Shown here piece by piece: positions 1 through 6,664 of a DNA stretch of 35,264 nt. Position numbers and translations under genes: made by a program. Under the pieces are notes generated by a model. The model ran no database searches. It saw nothing but the letters and a program-made list of their open reading frames with translations, and had not been told where the DNA came from. The stretch is taken from the NCBI GenBank assembly GCA_017425245.1, contig JAFOOX010000032.1, positions 1 to 35,264 on the forward strand, read 5' to 3'. Numbering within the stretch: position 1 is the stretch's first letter; each line of letters opens with the position of its first letter. The DNA is from Gammaproteobacteria bacterium. Lineage in GTDB: Bacteria; Pseudomonadota; Gammaproteobacteria; Enterobacterales; Neiellaceae.

Positions 1-35
1 CTACCCCCCTGATTCAGATAGTCCTCAGGTTTCAG
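1..35. other. Non-rRNA sequence at left edge
   Basis: These 35 bases replace the 16S sequence expected here. They contain imperfect repeats of the TCAGGT type next to the junction. I cannot assign them to any feature. A contig end in a collapsed rRNA repeat is the simplest explanation. Confidence 0.5.
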
Positions 36-355
36 GTCTCAGTCCCAGTGTGGCCGTTCACCCTCTCAGGTCGGCTACAGATCGTCGCCTTGGTAGGCCT
101 TTACCCTACCAACTAGCTAATCCCACTTGGGCTCATCCGATAGCGCGAGGCCCGAAGGTCCCCCGCTTTGCTCCTAAGAGATCATGCGGTATTAGCTACA
201 GTTTCCCGTAGTTATCCCCCTCTATCGGGCAGATTCCCAAGCATTCCTCACCCGTCCGCCGCTCGTCAGCTCCCGAAGGACTGCTACCGCTCGACTTGCA
301 TGTGTTAGGCCTGCCGCCAGCGTTCAATCTGAGCCATGATCAAACTCTTCAAAAT
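36..355 (-). rRNA. rrs: 16S ribosomal RNA, 5' portion (partial)
   Basis: Read on the minus strand, the segment starts with the conserved 16S 5' end (GAAGAGTTTGATCATGGCTC at about 350–331). It continues through the V1/V2 region and the conserved GGATTAGCTAGTTGGT helix to CACACTGGGACTGAGAC near base 36. Only about 320 of roughly 1,540 nucleotides are present. After CTGAGAC the expected ACGGCCCAGACTCC does not follow; the last 35 bases are unrelated to 16S. The gene is preceded by a normal boxA leader and a strong promoter, so it is the start of a genuine rrn operon. The exact mature 5' end is uncertain by a few bases. Confidence 0.95.
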
Positions 356-466
356 TTTGAAGCTTTTGATAACGCCCGAATTACCTGAATTTTCAAGTAT
401 CTCGTAGCGTATCGATCGTCTATTGCGTCGATTCACTACAAGCACCCACACAGATTGCCTGTCCAT

Positions 467-480
467 CTTGTTAAAGAACC
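467..480 (-). promoter_or_regulatory. rRNA leader boxA antitermination site
   Basis: The minus strand reads GGTTCTTTAACAAG, close to the enterobacterial rrn boxA core (TGCTCTTTAACA). It lies about 110 bases upstream of the mature 16S 5' end, the usual place in the leader. BoxA recruits NusB/NusE to make rRNA transcription resistant to Rho. Confidence 0.8.
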
Positions 481-516
481 GAGGAAGTCGCATCAGCGCT
501 TCGTCGTGAGGCGCGC

Positions 517-544
517 ATTCTACTGTCGCTAACCTCGTTGTCAA
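517..544 (-). promoter_or_regulatory. rRNA operon sigma-70 promoter
   Basis: The -35 element TTGACA (544–539) and -10 element TAGAAT (522–517) are separated by 16 bases. The -10 is followed by a GC-only discriminator (GCGCGCC), the hallmark of growth-rate and ppGpp-controlled rRNA promoters. The short spacer also matches rrn P1-type promoters. The implied start near 509 gives a leader of about 150 nucleotides that includes boxA. Confidence 0.85.
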
Positions 545-600
545 GCGGTGTTTTCGACCTCTTGCAACCCCTGACAGCTTGGTGGCCGCCGGGGTTGATA

Positions 601-629
601 AAGATAGCGATCAGGCAGGCGCTTAGCAA
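601..629 (-). promoter_or_regulatory. Possible second, upstream rRNA promoter
   Basis: TTGCTA (629–624) and TATCTT (606–601) are spaced by 17 bases, about 85 bases upstream of the strong promoter and just after the end of gmhB. Tandem promoters are common for rrn operons, but both hexamers are imperfect, so this is tentative. Confidence 0.3.
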
Positions 630-648
630 GCGATTTTTCAGGTGCGGT

Positions 649-1185
649 TCACAATAGCCGGGACTGAAGCCAAGCGGGTACGTCGGCCAGCGATATCAAG
701 CATGCATCGGCGCCTGTCTCCGTTCCCGCCGGACCGATACGTACAGTCAGATACACCCCTGCGTTACATCCGGCCCGGACATCATCTTCCTTGTCACCAA
801 CCATCAGCGAGCGGCTCAAATCCAGCTGATGGTCGGCTGCAGCCTTAAGGAGCATCCCCGGCAACGGCTTGCGACACTCGCATGATTCACCGTTGTTCTG
901 CTCCGCATGGTGCGGACAGTGGTAGACCGCCGTGAGCGGGGCGCCAGCACTACGAAACTGTTCATTCATCCAGGCCGTTAACTGCTGAAAATCAGCATCG
1001 GTATAGAAGCCGCGGGCAATGCCCGACTGATTGGTCACCACCACCAAGGCATAACCCATCTCATGGAGCTGGCGTGCCGCCGCCAAGGCGCCATGGCTGA
1101 AGCGAAAATCGTCAATGCGGTGGAGATAGCCGATGTCCTCGTTGATCACACCATCTCTATCGAGAAAGACCGCTGGCTTCAACAT
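649..1185 (-). CDS. gmhB: D-glycero-beta-D-manno-heptose 1,7-bisphosphate 7-phosphatase
   Basis: GmhB removes the C7 phosphate from heptose 1,7-bisphosphate in the cytoplasm, a step towards ADP-heptose for the lipopolysaccharide inner core. The 178-residue protein is full length for the family. It shows the HAD-phosphatase nucleophile motif DRDG (Asp9/Asp11), the second motif VVVTNQSG (about 48–55) and the acidic motif VGDKEDD (about 129–135). The family's zinc-binding loop is present, with Cys90, His92, Cys102 and Cys104. It starts 3 bases after the tyrR stop and probably shares its transcript. The order gmhB then rRNA operon is also seen in E. coli. No sign of damage. Confidence 0.95.
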   Translation of the reverse strand: MLKPAVFLDRDGVINEDIGYLHRIDDFRFSHGALAAARQLHEMGYALVVVTNQSGIARGFYTDADFQQLTAWMNEQFRSAGAPLTAVYHCPHHAEQNNGESCECRKPLPGMLLKAAADHQLDLSRSLMVGDKEDDVRAGCNAGVYLTVRIGPAGTETGADACLISLADVPAWLQSRLL

Positions 1186-1188
1186 TGA

Positions 1189-2760
1189 TCAATCCTGGTC
1201 TGGGACGGTGGCGCCTTTACGGCTGATACCGTACTCGCGCAACTTGTTGGCTACTGCGGTATGAGACACGCCGAGTTTGCGAGCCAGCAGACGGGTGCTG
1301 GGATAGGCTGGGTAAAGGCGACGCAACAGGGAAGACTCGTAGCGCTTGACCGCTTCTTCGAGAGTCCCTTCGAAATTGTCGTCGTAGTAACCGAAACCGT
1401 CGTTATAGGTTGGCAATTGCAGGTCTTCAGGCGAAATCTCATTGCCTTCCAGCAGCGACACCGCCTGATAAAGAGCATTCTCCAGCTGGCGAACGTTGCC
1501 CGGCCATGGGTACTGGGTCAGGAAATCGCGACAAGCACGCGACAGCACTGGCGCCGGGCGACCGATTTGGCGGGCAATACGGGCAACAAAGAGTTCGGCC
1601 ATGGGCACAATGTCACTCTTGCGTTCACGTAACGGCGGCACCCGAAGCACCAGCACATTGAGGCGATAGAAGAGATCTTCCCGGAACCGGCTCTGCTGCA
1701 CCATCGCGGTCAGATCCTTCTGGGTGGAGCAGATAACCCGCACGTTAACCCGCTGCTCGCGCTCCTCCCCCACTCGGCGGAAGCTGCCATCCTGCAGGAA
1801 GCGCAACAGCTTGACCTGCAGGCGCGGCGACATCTCGCCGATCTCGTCAAGAAATACCGAGCCACCATGGGCCTGTTCAAAGATGCCGCGCTTAGTCTCC
1901 GTCAGTCCGTCTACCGCATAGGCCGCAATGCCAAAGAGCTCACTTTCAGCGACCTCATCCGGCAGTGACGCGCAGTTTAAGGCCAGAAACGGGCTATCAC
2001 TACGAAAGCTGAGCTGGTGACAGGCTCTGGCCAGCAACTCTTTACCAGTTCCCGTTTCCCCCAAAATCAGCAGCGGCGCATCGAGCTGGGCCATCTTGCG
2101 AGCTTGGGCCACGACCCGTTTCATCTGGATACTCTCGGCAAACAGACGGGCGAAAGCCTCTTCGCTCTGTTGCTGGTAGGCATAGACCTGTTCACCCAAA
2201 CGATCCGCCGATTTCAGCACCACGACTGCGCCAGCCAGAATTGACCCTCCTTCCAGATCAGGTACTCGGATCGGCAAGATGTCCGCCAAATAGCTGCGAC
2301 CAGCCAGAGTAATGCGGGCAGCCTGGGCGATCACTTCATCGTCATCAATCCAGCGGGTGAACGAAAAGCCGTGGATCCATTGATTCAGCGAATTGCCGAC
2401 CAGCTTGTCGCTTTTCAGACGCAGGGCAATGCAGGCCGCTTCATTGACCACCACCACCCGGCATTTGAGATCGATGGAAAAGACCGGATCAGGCAGGGTT
2501 CGAAGCAGGGTTTCCAGCTCGTAGTGACCTCGCTCGGCGGGTGTATAAGGAACCGTACGCACATCATCGACCCCCGAAATGCGGCGGACCTCAGGCATGA
2601 TCTGCTGCAGCTGACGGAATTCCAGCTCGGGAAAATGGAGAAAGATATTGCGCTTGGGATCGGTCTCGATGCTTTTGAGATTGATACCGTACTTCACCAA
2701 GATGCCGAGGATCTCCTGGGCAATGCCCATCCGATCCTGGCAGACCACTTCAAGGCGCAT
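1189..2760 (-). CDS. tyrR: Transcriptional regulator TyrR (aromatic amino acid regulon)
   Basis: TyrR binds tyrosine, phenylalanine or tryptophan and represses or activates genes for aromatic amino acid synthesis and transport. Residues 1–70 form an ACT domain (MRLEVVCQDRMG start). A PAS domain lies at about 75–185 and an AAA+ core at about 210–430, with Walker A GETGTGK at 234–240. A C-terminal helix-turn-helix lies at about 490–512 (LGVSHTAVANKLREYG). The GAFTGA sigma-54 contact motif is absent after ELFG. This fits E. coli TyrR, which works with sigma-70, rather than true sigma-54 activators. The start is taken at 2760, where the conserved MRLEV begins behind a GGAG site; an in-frame upstream start at 2790 would add ten unconserved residues. 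It precedes gmhB and follows phhB. Confidence 0.95.
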   Translation of the reverse strand: MRLEVVCQDRMGIAQEILGILVKYGINLKSIETDPKRNIFLHFPELEFRQLQQIMPEVRRISGVDDVRTVPYTPAERGHYELETLLRTLPDPVFSIDLKCRVVVVNEAACIALRLKSDKLVGNSLNQWIHGFSFTRWIDDDEVIAQAARITLAGRSYLADILPIRVPDLEGGSILAGAVVVLKSADRLGEQVYAYQQQSEEAFARLFAESIQMKRVVAQARKMAQLDAPLLILGETGTGKELLARACHQLSFRSDSPFLALNCASLPDEVAESELFGIAAYAVDGLTETKRGIFEQAHGGSVFLDEIGEMSPRLQVKLLRFLQDGSFRRVGEEREQRVNVRVICSTQKDLTAMVQQSRFREDLFYRLNVLVLRVPPLRERKSDIVPMAELFVARIARQIGRPAPVLSRACRDFLTQYPWPGNVRQLENALYQAVSLLEGNEISPEDLQLPTYNDGFGYYDDNFEGTLEEAVKRYESSLLRRLYPAYPSTRLLARKLGVSHTAVANKLREYGISRKGATVPDQD

Positions 2761-2807
2761 AGTTGCTCCGGATTTGCGGCGTAACGCCAACGTGCCATCA
2801 GTACTGC

Positions 2808-2844
2808 TGTAAACATTTTAGGACAAGCAGTACCGAAAAGTCAT
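2808..2844 (-). promoter_or_regulatory. tyrR promoter with overlapping candidate TyrR box
   Basis: The minus strand has ATGACT (2844–2839) and TAAAAT (2820–2815) with an 18-base spacer. Overlapping the -10 is TGTCCTAAAATGTTTACA (2825–2808). This resembles the TyrR box TGTAAA-N6-TTTACA: the right half is perfect, the left half matches 3 of 6, and the key G-N14-C spacing is kept. A box over the -10 would fit autorepression, as known for E. coli tyrR. The match itself is seen in the sequence; the function is inferred. Confidence 0.5.
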
Positions 2845-2858
2845 CCGGAATCTGGTCG

Positions 2859-3188
2859 CTACCCCAACAGCTGATCGCAGGCCGCAGCCAAGGCCACATC
2901 CAATTCATGGACAGCGCGGATCTTGTGAGACCACCAGCGCACCTCAAGCGTTCCCCAACTCACCACCAACTCAGGGTGGTGGCCGTTGGTTTCAGCCAAG
3001 GCCCCCAGGGTATTGGCAGCCGCCAGTGCACTAGCAAAATCAGCATAGTGATACTTCCTGACCAACATCGAAATCTGGTCTCGCTGCTCCAGCTGCCAGT
3101 GTGGCAATGATGCCAATGCAGCAGACAGCTCGGTCGATGACAACGGCTGAGCCTCAGGACTACAAGCAACGCAGCGAACATTAGTCAT
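2859..3188 (-). CDS. phhB: Pterin-4a-carbinolamine dehydratase (4a-hydroxytetrahydrobiopterin dehydratase)
   Basis: The enzyme dehydrates 4a-hydroxytetrahydropterin, recycling the cofactor after phenylalanine hydroxylase (PhhA) turns phenylalanine into tyrosine. The protein is about 109 residues, normal for the PCD/DCoH family. It has the family signature ETNGHHPEL and a further His 17 residues after the HH pair, which reproduces the spacing of the three active-site histidines. The start is set at the ATG at 3188, behind GAGAG at 8-base spacing; a GTG at 3197 overlapping the upstream stop is the alternative. It lies between the ycjF-like gene and tyrR. The partner phhA is not in the window. 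Association with tyrR suggests control by aromatic amino acids. Confidence 0.92.
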   Translation of the reverse strand: MTNVRCVACSPEAQPLSSTELSAALASLPHWQLEQRDQISMLVRKYHYADFASALAAANTLGALAETNGHHPELVVSWGTLEVRWWSHKIRAVHELDVALAAACDQLLG

Positions 3189-3193
3189 GGCAG

Positions 3194-4063
3194 TCACTCT
3201 CTCTGACCAAGCTCCACGCCTGCAGGGCCCGGCAGCAGAATAGATTGCAAGGCTTCAGCGTAGGCGATCAGGTTGTCGCCGTCGCCTGCAGCACTGCTCA
3301 CCCCGAAATGGACGAGATGGCGCATTGCCGCCCTACCCACCCGCCAACGTACAGTCCACGCCGGCTCAATACCATGACCAAGCAGAATCTCATCAGTGAT
3401 CAGTAGCAATCGTTCCAGCGCCACCAACCAACCCGTGAAATCGGCATGAGACCGGAGATCAGGGCCCGCAAGACGTTGACGCAGTTCGCTGACAAAACCT
3501 ATTCGCCATGGCTGGATCACCTCGGCCATGTAACGGCGCAACATCTGATCATCGGCAAGCGTTGCGTGCTGGCTCAACCAGTGCTCACTACGCAAACGGA
3601 TCTCATCGTCCCACGCAGTAGGCGGCAGCAAATTGATACAGAACGTTGTACGGTCTTGCAAAGGTTCTCCAGCAATCACTTGCTGGGCTACCAGTCGACG
3701 GCGCAACAGCGCATTGAGCGACAGCACGGCGTGCCATTCTCGCCACAGCTTCTGACCCGCCAGCAAGCCAGAGCCCGCAAGCAATATCAGTAACAACAAA
3801 GCACTGAGTCCAAGGCCACCATGCCAAAGCACGTTAACACCTTCGAGTACCAGTGCCAGCAGCGTTGATGCGCCTAGCGCCAGAAGTAATGCACCACGAC
3901 GTCCCCCTAAAGGACGCGGTTCCAGTGGCGGGGCCTGGACCCCCAACAGCAACGGACCCGCCGCAGTTTTTTTGCTGCGCCGCCTGGCCGGAGCCGCTGC
4001 TGGCGGTTCGATAGCTGGTGCGATCTCGGCGAAAAGGTCTTGCTGGGGACGAGGAGCAGCCAT
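3194..4063 (-). CDS. YcjF-like (DUF697/UPF0283-type) inner membrane protein, divergent
   Basis: The protein has about 289 residues: a Pro/Ala-rich N-terminus starting MAAPRPQQDLFAEIAP and two adjacent hydrophobic segments around residues 58–105. A mostly helical, Arg-rich cytoplasmic domain follows. The layout, the position between psp genes and tyrR, and short matches to E. coli YcjF (for example a Y-x-VxQP segment and LxLxxE/DxxLLxxxGIE) suggest a YcjF homologue of unknown function. It is shorter than E. coli YcjF (about 350 residues) and weakly conserved, so the family call is moderate. The usual upstream partner ycjX is absent. A terminator hairpin separates it from pspC. The start is uncertain: ATG 4063 has no clear ribosome-binding site, while GTG 4099 and TTG 4126 are in frame upstream but lie at or in the terminator. 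Confidence 0.6.
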   Translation of the reverse strand: MAAPRPQQDLFAEIAPAIEPPAAAPARRRSKKTAAGPLLLGVQAPPLEPRPLGGRRGALLLALGASTLLALVLEGVNVLWHGGLGLSALLLLILLAGSGLLAGQKLWREWHAVLSLNALLRRRLVAQQVIAGEPLQDRTTFCINLLPPTAWDDEIRLRSEHWLSQHATLADDQMLRRYMAEVIQPWRIGFVSELRQRLAGPDLRSHADFTGWLVALERLLLITDEILLGHGIEPAWTVRWRVGRAAMRHLVHFGVSSAAGDGDNLIAYAEALQSILLPGPAGVELGQRE

Positions 4064-4101
4064 GGCAGGAGGTCCGGAGACAGCGAGGCGATGGCCCACT
4101 A

Positions 4102-4140
4102 TAAAAAAGCACCGCCGTCCGGCCAATGGCCGTCGGCGGA
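4102..4140 (-). terminator. Intrinsic terminator after pspC
   Basis: On the minus strand, CCGCCGACGGCC and GGCCGGACGGCGG pair around an ATT loop. They are followed by GC and a run of six T. The hairpin lies downstream of pspC (stop at 4169) and would end the pspABC transcript before the ycjF-like gene. Confidence 0.85.
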
Positions 4141-4168
4141 TTTGCGGGACAGAACACAGAGACGCGAG

Positions 4169-4546
4169 TTAATTACCCTTGAGCTGGTCAATCTCGCGCT
4201 TTAACTGGTACTCGCGCGAGGTGACGGTCGCCTCCATCTTGCGCAGACGGGCTTCGAGCATCTCAAAGCGGGTCACCACATCCTTGAAGGCCTGACGCGG
4301 TGGCTGGCCGGCTTGCCACACGTGGGATTTGACCTCACGGCTGGCACCGTCGCTACTTTTTTTGGCATCCAGCACAAACCACAGCACCACATAGATCAAG
4401 ACCATGACACTGCCGGAAAACAGAGTCAGGGCAACCACCCCGAGCCGGATCAACCATAGCTCCCAGCCGAGATAGTCGCCAAGGCCGGCACACACCCCAC
4501 CCAGCTTGCCCCGTCGGGTGTTGCGATACAGGGTTCCCTTAAGCAT
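4169..4546 (-). CDS. pspC: Phage shock protein C
   Basis: PspC is an inner-membrane protein that, with PspB, senses membrane stress and relieves PspA's inhibition of PspF. The N-terminus carries the PspC domain signature (LYRNTRRGKLGGVCAGLGDYL) followed by a hydrophobic membrane segment (LGVVALTLFSGSVMVLIYVVLWFVL, about residues 37–61). The C-terminal half is charged and probably coiled coil (FEMLEARLRKMEATV). The start is set at ATG 4546, behind GGAGG. A GTG/ATG-type start 30 bases upstream is disfavoured because it extends into pspB. The first 8 bases overlap the end of pspB, implying translational coupling. Length is normal (125 residues). Confidence 0.95.
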   Translation of the reverse strand: MLKGTLYRNTRRGKLGGVCAGLGDYLGWELWLIRLGVVALTLFSGSVMVLIYVVLWFVLDAKKSSDGASREVKSHVWQAGQPPRQAFKDVVTRFEMLEARLRKMEATVTSREYQLKREIDQLKGN

Positions 4547-4781
4547 GTGGTTTGCCCTCCCCGCCCACCGGCGCATCCATCAATCGTTCAAGTGTTTCCA
4601 GGCGTTGGCCAAAACGATCGGCACGCTGGCTGAGATCGCGCAGCAACGCCAACTCATCCTCGCTCAGCCCCTTACTGATCTGGCGCTTGCTGCGGTAATG
4701 CAGCACCAACCAGATGGGGGCGACGATCACCATGAAAACGATGAGCGGATCCATCATCAAACCCAATACGTCCTCACTCAC
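4539..4781 (-). CDS. pspB: Phage shock protein B
   Basis: PspB is a small inner-membrane protein with one N-terminal transmembrane helix (about 10–28, PLIVFMVIVAPIWLVLHY) and a C-terminal coiled coil (LALLRDLSQRADRFGQRLETLERL). It acts with PspC upstream of PspA. At 80 residues it is slightly longer than the E. coli protein (74). The conserved PIWL-x-LHY sequence at the membrane exit is present. Translation begins at GTG 4781, with an AGGAG site that overlaps the end of pspA. It is the second gene of the pspABC operon. Confidence 0.95.
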   Translation of the reverse strand: MSEDVLGLMMDPLIVFMVIVAPIWLVLHYRSKRQISKGLSEDELALLRDLSQRADRFGQRLETLERLMDAPVGGEGKPHA

Positions 4782-4787
4782 GGCCGG

Positions 4788-5471
4788 TTACTCCTGTCCT
4801 GTGATGGTCTGCCCCTTGGCCAGCCGTTGACGCAACTCGGCCATCTGCTGGTCGATGCGATCGGCTGACGCCAGTTCGGCCAACTCCTGCTGCAGCGAAC
4901 GCGCACCGGAGGTTTTCTGCACCTCGGCCAGCGCTTCAATATCATCGATCTTGCGTTCGAACTGGTCCAGTTTTCGCAGAGTGTCATCAACCTTACCTTT
5001 GGCCAGCTGTTCACGCACTTGCAAACGGGACTGAGCAGTCTGGCGCCGAGCCAAAAGTGTCTGCTGACGATTCTTGGCGTCCTGAAGCTTGGCTTCAAGC
5101 TGGTTAATCTCCTCGCCCAAACGGGTCAATTGCTCATCGACCAATTCCTGCTCGTTCTTCAGTCGCCCCGCCGCAGCATGGGTTTCCTCCCGCTCCAGCA
5201 GCGCAGCCCGGGCCAGATCATCACGCCCCTTGCTCATCGCCAACTCAGCCTTGGCCAGCCAGTCGGCTGCGTCATCATGAATACGCTTGAGCTTGCGATC
5301 ACCTTCCTTGCGGTCGGCCAGCAGCCGAGCAGAAGAGGATCGCACCTCAACCAGCGTGTCCTCCATCTCCTGAATGATCAGCCGCAGCATCTTTTCAGGG
5401 TCTTCGGCCCGATCTAGCATGCTATTGAGATTGGCATTGATGATATCCGTCAAGCGGGAAAAAACCCCCAT
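4788..5471 (-). CDS. pspA: Phage shock protein A
   Basis: PspA has two jobs. In unstressed cells it binds PspF and blocks its ATPase. Under stress it binds the inner membrane and limits proton leakage, forming large ESCRT-III-like assemblies. The sequence starts MGVFSRLTDIINANLNSMLD with the amphipathic membrane-binding helix, followed by the conserved EDPEKMLRLIIQEMEDTLVEVR region. The rest is a long coiled coil. At 227 residues it is full length. The start is ATG 5471 with GGAGG 6 bases upstream; an upstream in-frame start adds only MEVV. It is the first gene after a sigma-54 promoter. Confidence 0.97.
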   Translation of the reverse strand: MGVFSRLTDIINANLNSMLDRAEDPEKMLRLIIQEMEDTLVEVRSSSARLLADRKEGDRKLKRIHDDAADWLAKAELAMSKGRDDLARAALLEREETHAAAGRLKNEQELVDEQLTRLGEEINQLEAKLQDAKNRQQTLLARRQTAQSRLQVREQLAKGKVDDTLRKLDQFERKIDDIEALAEVQKTSGARSLQQELAELASADRIDQQMAELRQRLAKGQTITGQE

Positions 5472-5509
5472 AACAACCTCCACAGTAATGTCGCCATTTG
5501 CGTTGTTAA

Positions 5510-5526
5510 AGCAAATGCAATGCCAA
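5510..5526 (-). promoter_or_regulatory. Sigma-54 promoter of pspABC
   Basis: The minus strand reads TTGGCATTGCATTTGCT. The GG (-24) and GC (-12) doublets are separated by exactly 10 bases, and the hexamers match TGGCA-N6-TTGC. Transcription would start about 28 bases before pspA. PspF, encoded divergently, is the expected activator. Confidence 0.88.
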
Positions 5527-5543
5527 CCCGCTCAACCATTAAA

Positions 5544-5556
5544 TATCAATACATTA
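5544..5556 (+). promoter_or_regulatory. IHF binding site in the psp control region
   Basis: TATCAATACATTA matches the IHF consensus WATCAANNNNTTR at every defined position. It sits about 20 bases upstream of the pspA -24 element. In E. coli, IHF bends this region to bring PspF to sigma-54 RNA polymerase. Confidence 0.75.
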
Positions 5557-5617
5557 CCGAACACTCGCATTGACCCCCCAAGATGACTATGATGGTTTTA
5601 ACCAACAGTTGGCAAAA

Positions 5618-6661
5618 ATGACCATGACAGACACGCGACAGGTGCAAGAACTGGTCGGAGAGTCGGACCTGTTCCTGGCTACGCTGGAGCAGGCCAGCCG
5701 GGTCGCCCCGCTGGAGCGACCGGTGCTGATTATCGGCGAGCGGGGCACCGGCAAAGAACTGATCGCCGAACGTTTGCACTATCTGTCGGGACGCTGGCAG
5801 AAGCCGCTGATCAAGCTCAACTGCGCGGCCCTCAACGAAAATTTGCTGGAGAGTGAGCTGTTTGGCCACGAAGCTGGCGCCTTTACTGGCGCCCGAGGCC
5901 GTCACCGCGGCCGTTTTGAGCGCGCCGACGGCGGCACCCTGTTTCTCGACGAACTGGCCAACACCCCCGCAGCCGTGCAGGAAAAACTGCTGCGTGTACT
6001 CGAATATGGGGAATTTGAACGAGTAGGCGGCGATGAGGCGGTACGCGTCGATGTTCGGCTGATTGCCGCGACTAACGAAGACCTACCCAGCCTAGCCCGT
6101 GCCGGTCGCTTTCGTGCCGACCTCCTGGACCGGCTGGCTTTTGAAGTGGTCACCCTACCACCGCTGCGCCACCGTCCTGAAGATGTGCTTGCCCTCGCTG
6201 ATCACTTTGCCATGCGCATGACCAAAACCCTTGGTCGCCCATTGTTTTCCGGTTTCAGCGACCATGCCCGAGCCACGCTTCTCGGGCACGACTGGCCGGG
6301 CAATGTGCGCGAACTGAAAAACACCATTGAGCGCAGCCTCTACCGCATGCTCGATGGCAGCGAGCCGCTACATCAGGTAGTCCTTGACCCTTTTGCATCA
6401 CCGTATCGGCCACAGCAAGTTGAGGATGCGTTGGCAATAGCGGCGAGCACAAAGACCTCAACCACGCTTACTACCGCGTCAAATATTCAACTGCCGCTGT
6501 CGCTCAAGGATGAACTGGCGCAACGAGAACAGGAGATCCTGCGTTACGCACTGCGCGCCGCGCAGTACAATCAGCGCCGGGCCGCCGAACAACTCGGCCT
6601 GACCTACCATCAACTGCGCGGCATTCTCAAAAAATATGATCTGCTCGGCGAAGGTGACTAA
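5618..6661 (+). CDS. pspF: Phage shock operon transcriptional activator PspF
   Basis: PspF is an AAA+ enhancer-binding protein that remodels sigma-54 RNA polymerase at the psp promoter. It has no N-terminal sensor domain; PspA controls it directly. The AAA+ core holds Walker A GERGTGKE, the sigma-54 contact loop GAFTGA inside ELFGHEAGAFTGA, and Walker B GGTLFLDE. A C-terminal Fis-type helix-turn-helix (RRAAEQLGLTYHQLRGILKK) binds DNA. The start is ambiguous. ATG 5618 and ATG 5624 both give an N-terminus aligned with E. coli PspF, with no strong ribosome-binding site; TTG 5570 is also in frame but less likely. It is divergent from pspA and ends 3 bases before sapA, so it may be cotranscribed with sap. 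Confidence 0.95.
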   Translation: MTMTDTRQVQELVGESDLFLATLEQASRVAPLERPVLIIGERGTGKELIAERLHYLSGRWQKPLIKLNCAALNENLLESELFGHEAGAFTGARGRHRGRFERADGGTLFLDELANTPAAVQEKLLRVLEYGEFERVGGDEAVRVDVRLIAATNEDLPSLARAGRFRADLLDRLAFEVVTLPPLRHRPEDVLALADHFAMRMTKTLGRPLFSGFSDHARATLLGHDWPGNVRELKNTIERSLYRMLDGSEPLHQVVLDPFASPYRPQQVEDALAIAASTKTSTTLTTASNIQLPLSLKDELAQREQEILRYALRAAQYNQRRAAEQLGLTYHQLRGILKKYDLLGEGD

Positions 6662-6664
6662 GTC

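Noticed and set aside
305..544. Small minus-strand open frame over the 16S 5' end and leader
   Set aside because: It covers rRNA, boxA and the rRNA promoter, so it is not a gene.
642..848. Small plus-strand frame opposite the gmhB 3' end
   Set aside because: Shadow of gmhB with no conserved features.
2761..2790. Earlier start for tyrR
   Set aside because: It adds ten residues before the conserved ACT-domain start MRLEV and bypasses the GGAG site.
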